Translations under genes and position numbers: made by a program
NCBI RefSeq assembly: GCF_900101625.1
Contig: NZ_FMYZ01000003.1
Location: forward strand, 186,001-250,000
DNA length: 64,000 nucleotides
DNA from: Cupriavidus sp. YR651
Lineage (GTDB): Bacteria; Pseudomonadota; Gammaproteobacteria; Burkholderiales; Burkholderiaceae
Direction: 5' to 3'
Shown here: positions 8,677 to 16,236 of the stretch, piece after piece
How positions within the stretch are numbered: the stretch's first letter is position 1
How the letters are laid out: each line of letters opens with the position of its first letter
Notes under the pieces: generated by a model
The model's input: the letters and a program-made list of their open reading frames with translations, nothing else
Databases searched by the model: none
What the model was told of the DNA's origin: nothing

Positions 8677-10062
8677 GTGTTGTCGTTTCTACTGAAAAAG
8701 ACCTTGCTGCTGACGTTTCCGGTCGCCATGCTTTGCGGCTGCGCCTTGCAGACACCGCCAGAGGGCGCGGACCTTCGACGCCAGGCCGTGCCGGCGCTCG
8801 AAGGACAGGCCACGTGGGCGAACGCGGCCACGGCCGGCACCTCCGCCAATGGCTGGCTCGCCACCTTCGACGATGGCGAGCTGCAGCGACTGGTGCGGGA
8901 AGCCATTGCGCACAACGGCGATCTCCGGCTGGCCGCGGTGCGCGTTCAGCAGGCGCAGGCGTTGGTCGCCATCCAGCGCAGCGGCCTGCTCCCGAGCGCA
9001 GGCGTGAAGGGCAGGGCGGGCAATTCGGAAACGCAGATCCTGTCGATCGGCGCGAGCTGGGAAATCGACCTCTGGGGACGCATCCGCGCCCAGTCGCGCG
9101 CTGCGGAGTCACAGTATGCGGCTACAAGGGATGATTATCTCTGGGCCCAGCGCGTGGTCGCGGCAACTACCGCCAGGGCATGGTTCACGCTGATCCAGGG
9201 CGCGAAGCTGGAGGATCGACTGCGGCAGACCGCCGCGATGCAGGAAGACCTGGTGCGGATCACCGGCCAGCGCGTCGAGATCGGGATAGCGCCGGAGACC
9301 GAGCTGCTGGAAGCGCGGAATGCGCTTCGCGCGCAACGCGATGCAATCGGGAAAGCCGAGCTGGTCAGAAGCCAGGCCGCGCAAGCGCTGGAATTGCTGC
9401 TGGGCCGCTATCCCGCGGGGGAAATCGCGACCGGGCCAGAACTGCCGGCCATGCCCCCGGCCCCTGCCGCGGGCTTGCCGGCAAACCTGGTCGAGCGTCG
9501 GCCGGATCTGACTGCGTCGGCGCACCGTGTTGCGGCGGCCTTCGACATGCGGCAGTCGGCGGAGGCGGCGCGCCTGCCTCAGATCTCCATCAGCGCGGCC
9601 ATCACCGGTATCCGGAGCGATGTGTTCCTGCTCAACCAGGCCGGTAGCCCAATCAAGGGACTCAATGGTTCGTTCTTCGCGCCGATCTTCACCGGCGGAG
9701 AGCTCAAGGCCAGGGCGGACTACTACAGCGCCGAAGAGAAAGCCGCCTTGATTGCCTATGGCAACACCGCGCTGCAGGCACTGGGCGAGGTGGAAGCGGG
9801 ACTGCAGGCCGAATCCGTCTATGCCGAGCGCGCCAAGCAACTGCGCGAGCGGGTGGATGACAGCCGTGTACTGGTGCAGCGAGAGGTGGCGCGCGCGGGC
9901 ATCGGCGCTTCGGATACGCGGGGCCTGCTGAAGCAGCGGCAGGCCCTCGTGGCCGCCGAGATGGATCTCATCAACGTCCAGGCCGATCATCTCAACCAGC
10001 GCATCGCACTATTGCTGGCGTTGGGTGGTGATTGGAAGGGCGAGGCAGGCGATGGTGCGTGA
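8677..10062 (+). CDS. NodT/OprM-family outer-membrane efflux lipoprotein
   Basis: A 461-residue TolC-like channel. It starts at a GTG with a strong upstream GGAAGAGGGA ribosome site. The signal peptide ends in a lipobox (MLCGC), so the protein is lipid-anchored. Two outer-membrane efflux repeats follow; family hallmarks are WLATFDDGELQRLVREA, ASWEIDLWGRIRAQSRAAESQ and the mid-protein VERRPDL. It forms the trimeric outer-membrane exit duct for the HlyD-like adaptor 47 bases upstream. The transported compound is not indicated by the sequence. Confidence 0.92.
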   Translation: MLSFLLKKTLLLTFPVAMLCGCALQTPPEGADLRRQAVPALEGQATWANAATAGTSANGWLATFDDGELQRLVREAIAHNGDLRLAAVRVQQAQALVAIQRSGLLPSAGVKGRAGNSETQILSIGASWEIDLWGRIRAQSRAAESQYAATRDDYLWAQRVVAATTARAWFTLIQGAKLEDRLRQTAAMQEDLVRITGQRVEIGIAPETELLEARNALRAQRDAIGKAELVRSQAAQALELLLGRYPAGEIATGPELPAMPPAPAAGLPANLVERRPDLTASAHRVAAAFDMRQSAEAARLPQISISAAITGIRSDVFLLNQAGSPIKGLNGSFFAPIFTGGELKARADYYSAEEKAALIAYGNTALQALGEVEAGLQAESVYAERAKQLRERVDDSRVLVQREVARAGIGASDTRGLLKQRQALVAAEMDLINVQADHLNQRIALLLALGGDWKGEAGDGA

Positions 10063-10287
10063 AAGGCTGGTGCTCGCCTTCGTTCCTTCGTATCGTCAAG
10101 TCTGATGCCCACGGGGCGTCGTGCGTACAACGTCGAGCGGGCGCCATCGTTCAGGCTTCGGACCTTGCGGGCTCGATGACAGATCCTCTGCATTACCTGT
10201 CTGGTGTCTTTTGCGGCCTGACGCTGATGCCGTGCCCCATGCCAAGGACGATCTGCAGAACCGTTTCGTCGGCGAGCATCGGCCGCG

Positions 10288-10557
10288 CTAGTACTTGATG
10301 TCCCGTTTTTGCTGGCGGCCCTCCTGCTTCGTGTCGCGCTTGTCTTGCCGGCACTGGGAGTTGCTCTTCTGGTTTGCAGCCCGGCAGTCGACCTTACCTG
10401 CGCGCGCTTCCTGTTTGGCAGCCTGGTTTACGTCCCTGCCTTGTTGGCGCTGTTGCGACTGGTTGGTGGCCAGGGCAGCCCCCGATATCGCCAGGAGTCC
10501 GGCTGCGGCCAGCAATGTGACCTTCCGCCTCCAAAGTCCGTTTCTTGATTCGACCAT
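10288..10557 (-). CDS. Small basic secreted protein
   Basis: An 89-residue product with a signal peptide (basic RNGLWRRK followed by a hydrophobic run ending SGAALAT). The mature region is dominated by Gln, Lys, Arg and Asp, in repeats such as QSQQRQQGRD and QKRDIKY, with two cysteines. The start at 10557 is set by GGAGGAG 6 bases upstream; a GTG two codons earlier overlaps that site and is unlikely. No function is known to me. Similar Gln/Lys-rich small periplasmic proteins are common in Cupriavidus-type genomes, but that is from memory. Confidence 0.65.
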   Translation of the reverse strand: MVESRNGLWRRKVTLLAAAGLLAISGAALATNQSQQRQQGRDVNQAAKQEARAGKVDCRAANQKSNSQCRQDKRDTKQEGRQQKRDIKY

Positions 10558-11144
10558 TTTCACCTCCTCCGTGCTGGGTAGAAACGGCGTTCAGGCGCGA
10601 CTTACCTTTTGAGCCCAATGCCAACTGAATCCGTGGCTTTGTCTGCTGTTCACCACGTTGATCCAATTGTAGTGTTTGCCTATCCGACTGCAATGGCCCT
10701 TAGGCCAAAGGCGAAACTGAGTTGCGCGCACCTAAGGCAGGCCTTCCATCAGTTGAAGGTTCAGATAAGACGTAGCCTTTTCGACACCTGGAGACTCGCA
10801 CATTTGTTCGCGGGACGCAGTGCATGGGCCAAATTCGCAAGTGTCGCCGGCATCTACTAACAGCGCCGGTAAGCCAGGGTTTTATCGCGATGCATCGAAA
10901 AAGCTAACTATTGGATTGCCGAGGTGTTTGGGCGCAAGGACATGAAGCAGGTCATCGCTATGTCGAAACGGCAGGAATGTCCCTGCCGAGAACAATACGC
11001 GTGGCAGGGACCGACCCCGAATCCTTCTGGACTCGCAGTGGCCTGATTCCTATCATGACTTGCGTGCCCGCAGCGGCGCCAAGATGGCATGTTGCTCCGC
11101 ACAACCCCGGCGTGACATGCAGCCGTCGTCGAAAAGGAGCTCCT
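10558..11144. other. Intergenic region upstream of adhP
   Basis: I see no gene in this stretch; short frames on both strands lack ribosome sites and family features. It contains a perfect 7-bp inverted repeat (CGGCAGG at 10969-10975, CCTGCCG at 10982-10988, 6-base loop) about 155 bases before the adhP start. It has no T-run, so it is more likely an operator or mRNA leader hairpin than a terminator. Confidence 0.4.
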
Positions 11145-12173
11145 ATGTCAGCCATGATGAAAGCCGCGGTCGTGCATGCGTTTGGCGCACCACTGTCCAT
11201 CGAGGAAGTCCCTGTGCCGCAGCCCGGCCCAGGCCAGATTCAGGTCAAGATCGAAGCATCCGGCGTCTGCCATACCGATCTGCACGCTGCCCAGGGTGAC
11301 TGGCCGGTCAAGCCCTCGTTGCCGTTCATCCCCGGCCATGAAGGCGTAGGGTTCGTGTCCGGGGTAGGGGCGGGCGTGACACGCGTGAAGGAAGGCGACC
11401 GCGTCGGCGTTCCCTGGCTCTACAGCGCCTGCGGCTACTGCGAGCACTGCCTGCAAGGCTGGGAAACCCTTTGCGAGCAACAGAAGAATACCGGCTACTC
11501 CGTCAACGGCGGCTACGGCGAATTCGTGGTGGCCGATCCGAACTACGTCGGCCTGCTACCGGATAGCGTCGGCTTTGTTGAGATTGCGCCGATTCTGTGT
11601 GCGGGGGTGACGGTCTACAAGGGGCTCAAGGTCACCGACACGCGCCCCGGCCAGTGGGTGGTGATCTCCGGCATCGGCGGGCTCGGCCACGTGGCCGTGC
11701 AGTACGCGCGCGCCATGGGCCTGCGCGTGGCGGCCGTTGACATTGACGACGAAAAGCTCGCGCTTGCCCGCAAGCTCGGCGCCGAAGTCGGCGTCAACGC
11801 CAGCACCACCGATCCTGCTGCCTTCCTGCAAAAGGAAATCGGCGGTGCCCATGCTGTGCTGGTCACGGCGGTCTCGCCGCAGGCATTCTCCCAGGCCATC
11901 GGCATGGTACGTCGGGGCGGCACGATTTCGCTCAACGGACTGCCGCCGGGCAACTTCCCCACGCCGATCTTCGACGTGGTGCTGAAGGCCATCACGATCC
12001 GCGGCTCGATCGTTGGCACTCGCAGCGATTTGCAGGAAGCGCTCGAGTTCGCCGCCAACGGCGCGGTGAAGGCGACGGTCTCCACCGAGAAGCTGGAGAA
12101 CATCAACGGCATCCTCGATCGCATGAAGGCCGGCCAGATCGAGGGCCGCATCGTGATGGACTTCAGTCAGTAG
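11145..12173 (+). CDS. adhP: Zinc-dependent alcohol dehydrogenase (AdhP type)
   Basis: A 342-residue cytoplasmic enzyme that oxidises primary alcohols (or reduces aldehydes) with NAD. Catalytic zinc ligands C42 and H65 lie in [11 protein letters not shown] and PGHEGVG. Four structural-zinc cysteines are in [15 protein letters not shown]. The Rossmann motif [13 protein letters not shown] is followed by an acidic [11 protein letters not shown], which indicates NAD preference. Length and motifs match propanol-preferring AdhP. The ATG at 11145 with AAGGAG ahead was chosen; the frame runs open upstream to 10911 without a ribosome site. It stands alone, followed by a strong hairpin. Confidence 0.93.
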   Translation: MSAMMKAAVVHAFGAPLSIEEVPVPQPGPGQIQVKIEASGVCHTDLHAAQGDWPVKPSLPFIPGHEGVGFVSGVGAGVTRVKEGDRVGVPWLYSACGYCEHCLQGWETLCEQQKNTGYSVNGGYGEFVVADPNYVGLLPDSVGFVEIAPILCAGVTVYKGLKVTDTRPGQWVVISGIGGLGHVAVQYARAMGLRVAAVDIDDEKLALARKLGAEVGVNASTTDPAAFLQKEIGGAHAVLVTAVSPQAFSQAIGMVRRGGTISLNGLPPGNFPTPIFDVVLKAITIRGSIVGTRSDLQEALEFAANGAVKATVSTEKLENINGILDRMKAGQIEGRIVMDFSQ

Positions 12174-12190
12174 CAGCAGCGCTTCGGGAC

Positions 12191-12215
12191 GCTGCCGGCC
12201 GAACGCGCCGGCAGC
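12191..12215 (+). terminator. Hairpin after adhP
   Basis: A perfect 9-bp stem (GCTGCCGGC at 12191-12199, GCCGGCAGC at 12207-12215) with a 7-base loop begins 17 bases after the adhP stop. There is no T-run on either side, so it may stabilise the mRNA end or act as a weak terminator rather than a classical one. Confidence 0.4.
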
Positions 12216-12329
12216 AAATCAGGAGGCTGAGCCCCAGAGTTTTCTCCGAATAGCATTGCCAGCTTCTTGCACGAAGAAGCCGGACCGGCATGTTGGCAAT
12301 TGATCTGGTTGATGGCGGGGATGCCGAAT

Positions 12330-12893
12330 CTAGCTATGGCCGGACACACTCGCCTCGCTTTCGATTTGCTTGCGCAGCATCGCGAAACGTTCCTGGAAGC
12401 TCTCCCCAAAGAGCGGGTCGTCGCTCGCCGGAACGGCAGTGTCAACTGCCGCCCAATCCTCGCGCGTCAGTAGCTGAGCAGCGCGCGGCATGACGTGTCG
12501 CTCCTCTGTCGAAAGATGATTTCGATAGTACACAAGGTACATTGCTCCGGCGGCCTCCAAAGCCGCGCGCGAACTTATCACATCTCCTTCAGCCTCAGCG
12601 AGGCGGTCTGATAACGCCTCGCCAACCGTGGCAATCACACGATGTTCCTGCTGCAATCGGCTAACCACAATTTGCATGCCGGGATCTCGCTCAACGAGCC
12701 GCGCGTATGCAACATCTTCACGGGGATGGTGAACGCGATCGCCGAAACTGCGCATGTAATAGATGATGGAACTCATCAAGTTGTAGTTCGGCTGCTCTCC
12801 GCGATCGAAAAGAATTACCTGCTCTTCCAGAAGGTCTAGCAGTCGAGCGAAATGAATGTGATCTTCGTGCCAAATCGAAAGTGGGGTAGTCAC
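12330..12893 (-). CDS. Hemerythrin-domain protein
   Basis: A 187-residue four-helix-bundle protein of the hemerythrin HHE family, which binds a di-iron centre and senses or handles oxygen, nitric oxide or iron. Candidate ligands are visible in order: H9, H12 and H14 in IWHEDHIHF, H55-H56 with E59 in RVHHPRED, a His in LQQEHRVI, and H/E/H in NHLSTEERHVMPRA. This matches single-domain cytoplasmic hemerythrins. It is transcribed away from the tauD-like gene. A perfect FNR-type box lies about 310 bases upstream of its start, which would suit a protein of oxygen or NO physiology, although the distance is long. Confidence 0.88.
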   Translation of the reverse strand: MTTPLSIWHEDHIHFARLLDLLEEQVILFDRGEQPNYNLMSSIIYYMRSFGDRVHHPREDVAYARLVERDPGMQIVVSRLQQEHRVIATVGEALSDRLAEAEGDVISSRAALEAAGAMYLVYYRNHLSTEERHVMPRAAQLLTREDWAAVDTAVPASDDPLFGESFQERFAMLRKQIESEASVSGHS

Positions 12894-13168
12894 CGCGCGC
12901 TCCTTGGAAACGGATGATGTTCACGTCGCCTTCGACGCCAGATCAAATCGAAGCAACTTACTTACTACAGTATTTCTCGATCCAGAGACTGCCATGACAT
13001 GGATCAATGGATCGAGGCGTGACTCGCGAGTGCCGCCCCAGGGCGAGCTCGGAAGCAGTCGGCGGTTACCGTCCTTCTGGGTCAACGGTCTGATGAGTAC
13101 CGCTGGCGCTGCCTTCTTGGCGAGGCTTGCGATCGCCCCCATTTTCTCGACCAATGACATAGCTGAAC
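12894..13168. other. Region upstream of the hemerythrin gene; no gene called
   Basis: No supportable gene. Reading frames of about 100 codons exist on both strands (12904-13203 plus and 12921-13247 minus), but they mirror each other, have no ribosome site and match nothing I know. Because the strong terminator at 13169 points in the plus direction, a short untranslated plus-strand transcript here is possible. Confidence 0.35.
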
Positions 13169-13200
13169 CGCCCCGGCCAGTCGGGGCGCTTTCTTTTGTT
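13169..13200 (+). terminator. Strong intrinsic terminator, plus strand
   Basis: Stem CGCCCCG (13169-13175) pairs with CGGGGCG (13182-13188) across a 6-base loop and runs into CTTTCTTTTGTTT. This is a canonical Rho-independent terminator. No plus-strand gene is recognised immediately upstream: the adjacent gene on that side is the minus-strand hemerythrin gene. It may therefore insulate the tauD-like operon or end an unrecognised transcript. Confidence 0.75.
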
Positions 13201-13213
13201 TGATTTTCATCAA
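13200..13213. promoter_or_regulatory. Perfect FNR/Anr/Dnr-type box
   Basis: TTGATTTTCATCAA is an exact match to the FNR-family consensus TTGAT-N4-ATCAA. It lies 208 bases upstream of the tauD-like gene and about 310 bases upstream of the divergent hemerythrin gene, partly overlapping the T-run of the terminator. Members of this family respond to oxygen or nitric oxide. Confidence 0.55.
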
Positions 13214-13421
13214 ATCGCTCCGGTCCGGCGACCCTTCCTGTCGCCAAACGCTATGCGTCTGGCGCGAGATGCAAAGTCCGGTCCCCGTGCGAGGCCTAAC
13301 TTGGTGTCAACGCAACACGCGTTGAACTACGGCATCGAGACCACAGGAGACAGAAATTGGCCACACCCCGCTTTTTCCATTGCACGACCTGCTGCGCATG
13401 CATGGCCCGTGAGGAGGCTCA

Positions 13422-14324
13422 ATGATGCGCATAGAACAACTGACCGCCAGCATCGGCGCCGAACTCGTCGGCGTGAAGCTTTCCGATGCCATTCATGACG
13501 ATGGACTCTTCGACGAGATCCGTGCCGCGTTGCTGAGGCACAAGGTCCTGTTCCTGCGAGACCAGGACATTTCCCGCGCCGAACATGTCGCGTTCGCCGA
13601 ACGCTTCGGCAGGCTGGAAGACCACCCGGTTGCCGGCAGCCATCCGGAGCACCCGGGGCTCGTGCAGATCTATAAGCGGCCCGACCAGCCGATGGACCGC
13701 TATGAAAACGCCTGGCATACCGATGCGACCTGGCGCGAGGCGCCGCCCATGGGCTGCGTGCTGCGCTGTGTGGATACGCCTCCGGTCGGTGGGGACACGA
13801 TGTGGGCGAACATGGCTCTTGCCTACGAGAAGCTGCCCGCCCACGTCAAGGTGGAAATTGCCAGCCTGCGGGCACGGCACAGCATCGAGGCGAGCTTCGG
13901 CGCGGCCATGCCGGTCGAGAAGCGCCTGGCGTTGAAGGCGCAGTACCCGGATGCCGAGCATCCGGTTGTACGGCTTCATCCGGAAACTGGCGAAGAGATT
14001 CTCTTCGTCAACGCGTTCACCACCCACTTCACCAATTTTCATACGCCCGCATACGTGCGTTACGGACAGGACTTCAACCCGGGAGCGGCCGATTTGCTGC
14101 GTTATCTGGTCACCCAGGCCTTCATTCCGGAATACCAGGTGCGCTGGCGCTGGAAGCCCAACAGCATGGCGATCTGGGACAACCGCAGCACCCAGCACTA
14201 TGCAGTGATGGACTACGCACCCTGCCATCGCAAGATGGAGCGCGCCGGCATCATCGGCGACAAGCCCTTCGGCATTGGCGAAGGAGAAATCAAGGCGCAT
14301 ATGGCCAAGCCGGTCATGGCCTGA
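13422..14324 (+). CDS. TauD/TfdA-family Fe(II)/2-oxoglutarate dioxygenase
   Basis: A 300-residue cytoplasmic oxygenase that couples 2-oxoglutarate decarboxylation to hydroxylation of a small acidic substrate. The iron triad is visible as H99 and D101 in AWHTDATW and H259 in STQHYAVMDY, with a 2-oxoglutarate-binding Arg near residue 270 (CHRKMER). The spacing matches taurine dioxygenase. A strong GAGGAGG ribosome site precedes two adjacent ATGs (13422, 13425). It lies 24 bases upstream of a beta-keto acid cleavage gene, so the two are an operon. The substrate is not predictable: no sulfonate transporter adjoins, so taurine is only one possibility. Confidence 0.88.
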   Translation: MMRIEQLTASIGAELVGVKLSDAIHDDGLFDEIRAALLRHKVLFLRDQDISRAEHVAFAERFGRLEDHPVAGSHPEHPGLVQIYKRPDQPMDRYENAWHTDATWREAPPMGCVLRCVDTPPVGGDTMWANMALAYEKLPAHVKVEIASLRARHSIEASFGAAMPVEKRLALKAQYPDAEHPVVRLHPETGEEILFVNAFTTHFTNFHTPAYVRYGQDFNPGAADLLRYLVTQAFIPEYQVRWRWKPNSMAIWDNRSTQHYAVMDYAPCHRKMERAGIIGDKPFGIGEGEIKAHMAKPVMA

Positions 14325-14348
14325 ACGATCTATCCCTAGGAGAGAGAC

Positions 14349-15410
14349 ATGGATTTCATTGACGGTTCGCTGTTCCCTGAAAATCAGCAGAAGCTTGTCA
14401 TCACTGCTGCGCCTTATGGCCCGGAATGGATGCCATCCGATTTTCCGGAAGACATCCCGGTGACGATGGAGGAGCAGATCCAGAAGGCTGTGGACTGCTA
14501 CAACGCCGGCGCTACCGTGCTGCACGTTCACGTGCGCGAAGCCGACGGAAAGGGCTCCAAGCGCCTGTCCAAGTTCAATGAACTGCTTGCCGGCATCCGG
14601 GCCCGGTGCCCGGACATGGTCCTGCAGGTTGGCGGGTCGATCTCGTTCGCGCCGGAGAGCGAAGGCGATGCGGCCAAGTGGCTGTCGGACGACACCCGCC
14701 ACATGCTGGCGGAACTGAAGCCGACGCCGGACCAGGTGACAATCGCCATAAACACCAACCAGATGAACGTGGTCGAGCAGATGTGCGCAGCCGATGTCGC
14801 TGGCACATCCCTGGCCGAGCCCGCGAGTTACCGCGCCTACCGCGAGATGACTATCCCCGCCGGGCCGGAATGGGTGGAGGAGCATATCCGCCGGCTCAGC
14901 AGCAATGGCGTCCAGACACACTTCCAGCTTGCCAACATCGCGCAACTGGAAACCGTGGAGCGGATGATGCGACGGGGCACTTGCAACGTGCCGCTGATCC
15001 TGACTTGGGTAGCGATCGGCGGCGGCTTCGAGGCGCCCAACATCTACAACCTCGCAAACTTCGTGCGAGCGTGCCCGAACGGCTCGGTGCTGACGCTGGA
15101 GACCTCGATGCTCAACGTGCTGCCGCTCAACATGATGGCCATTGCCATGGGTCTGCATGTGCGTTGCGGGATCGAAGACAACATCTGGACGCAGCGGCGG
15201 GACCGCAAGATGGGCACGGTCGAACAGATCGAGCAACTCGTACGAATCTCGCGCGAATTCGGTCGGGACGTCGCCAGCGCGAAGGAAGCAAGGGAAATCT
15301 ACAAGATCGGTACGTTCTACGACAGCATCGACGAGACTCTGGCGGAGAATGGCTTCGCGCCAAACCGCAAGCCTGGCCAAGTCGGATTTACTCGGCACGC
15401 GCGTCGTTGA
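14349..15410 (+). CDS. Beta-keto acid cleavage enzyme (BKACE, formerly DUF849)
   Basis: A 353-residue TIM-barrel zinc enzyme of the family that includes 3-keto-5-aminohexanoate cleavage enzyme. Members condense a beta-keto acid with acetyl-CoA and release acetoacetate plus a new acyl-CoA. Metal ligands H59 and H61 are seen in TVLHVHVREADG, with ITAAPYGPEW near the N-terminus, GGSISF, and the conserved segment LTLETSMLNVLPLNMMAIAMGLHVRCGIEDN. GAGAGA precedes the start. It is co-transcribed with the dioxygenase upstream. A hydroxylated intermediate would need oxidation to a keto acid before cleavage, and no such dehydrogenase adjoins. The family is firm; the substrate is unknown. Confidence 0.9.
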   Translation: MDFIDGSLFPENQQKLVITAAPYGPEWMPSDFPEDIPVTMEEQIQKAVDCYNAGATVLHVHVREADGKGSKRLSKFNELLAGIRARCPDMVLQVGGSISFAPESEGDAAKWLSDDTRHMLAELKPTPDQVTIAINTNQMNVVEQMCAADVAGTSLAEPASYRAYREMTIPAGPEWVEEHIRRLSSNGVQTHFQLANIAQLETVERMMRRGTCNVPLILTWVAIGGGFEAPNIYNLANFVRACPNGSVLTLETSMLNVLPLNMMAIAMGLHVRCGIEDNIWTQRRDRKMGTVEQIEQLVRISREFGRDVASAKEAREIYKIGTFYDSIDETLAENGFAPNRKPGQVGFTRHARR

Positions 15411-15607
15411 TTTGCAGGGCTGGGCTTGCGCGGTTGTGGATCGCCTCGACATCGGGTCTCTCATCCGGTCCGGGGCGCTCCCAAAGAGAAGTCGGAACTG
15501 TCACCTCCGCAATGGCCGATTCGAAGGTGAAGGTCCGTTGTTTAAGTGAGGCCGCCGCCGGAATGGCTAGGTGATGCCGTGCCTTATCTCGGATTGCCCG
15601 CCTGCTG

Positions 15608-16036
15608 TCAGGCCATTTCACTGGCAGGTTCGCCAGCCACCTCGCCTTCCGTCTCGTCGGTCGGCGTGCTTTCCGCTATCGCGTTGTCGACTTCGGAAAC
15701 CATGTCGCCCAGGCCGATGGCGACCGTGATATTCGGCGTCCAGTTCTTGCGGTCGGTGCTGACCTCGGCAAACGTGGTCACCGTTGCGGTGTAGCCCTGC
15801 GCTCTGAGGTCGTCGGCTAGCCGTTGCGCGCGCGATTCCAGCGCTGCTTGCGGATTGTCTTCGTTGATGTCGAGTACCAGGCTGGTCTCGAATTCTTCCT
15901 TGCCCCTCTGGATTGCCGTTTGCATTGCCTTGAGTTGCTTGTTCGCGAGCGCGACGAGCCTGCTGTACCTGGATTCTTCCTGGCTGGCGCGCAGTGCCTT
16001 GGCGGCGTTGATGATTTCGGTGCGGTCCACGAACAT
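15608..16036 (-). CDS. SOS-box-controlled protein of unknown function
   Basis: A 142-residue soluble protein with no signal peptide or membrane segment. The N-terminal two thirds look helical and charged (FVDRTEIINAAKALRASQEE, then a KQLKAMQTAIQRGKEEF helix). The second part alternates beta-like segments (YTATVTTFAEVSTD) with a short acidic tail. I recognise no family. The start at 16036 has GAAAGG 7 bases ahead; the longer frame starting at 16159 would run through the operator and is rejected. A near-consensus LexA box overlaps its predicted promoter about 85 bases upstream, so it should be induced by DNA damage. It stands alone and converges with the BKACE operon. Confidence 0.7.
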   Translation of the reverse strand: MFVDRTEIINAAKALRASQEESRYSRLVALANKQLKAMQTAIQRGKEEFETSLVLDINEDNPQAALESRAQRLADDLRAQGYTATVTTFAEVSTDRKNWTPNITVAIGLGDMVSEVDNAIAESTPTDETEGEVAGEPASEMA

Positions 16037-16114
16037 GATTGCCTTTCGAGGTGAGGGAGAGAAAGCGCAGGCGACGCACGGGCTTGACGACTGGAGCCAG
16101 CTTTTTCGGGATGC

Positions 16115-16159
16115 GGCGACTACTGTATAAATATACAGTAGTCGCCAGCTAACCGGCAA
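16115..16159 (-). promoter_or_regulatory. LexA (SOS) box in an extended palindrome with overlapping promoter
   Basis: TACTGTATAAATATACAGTA at 16121-16140 differs at one central base from the enterobacterial consensus SOS box. It sits inside a perfect 32-bp inverted repeat (16115-16146, 15-bp arms, 2-bp centre). Reading toward the orphan gene, a TTGCCG -35 (16154-16159) and a TATATT -10 (16130-16135) are separated by 18 bases, placing the -10 inside the box, as in classical LexA-repressed promoters. Confidence 0.85.
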
Positions 16160-16236
16160 GGGGTAAAGGGTGAAAGTCCCTGACAGAGGATAGACCCACC
16201 TGACATGCCCTGTGCTCCCTCACGAGAGAGGAGCCT

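Noticed and set aside
10609..10860. 83-codon plus-strand frame before adhP.
   Set aside because: No ribosome site, no family features, and low-complexity codon content.
12904..13247. Overlapping frames of about 100 codons on both strands.
   Set aside because: They mirror each other, lack ribosome sites and match no family; treated as by-products of G+C-rich DNA.
16141..16236. Text such as GGGTGAAAGTCCCTGACAGAGG resembling the start of a group II intron.
   Set aside because: Only a short phrase matches; there is no domain V hairpin, no reverse transcriptase and no exon-binding context.
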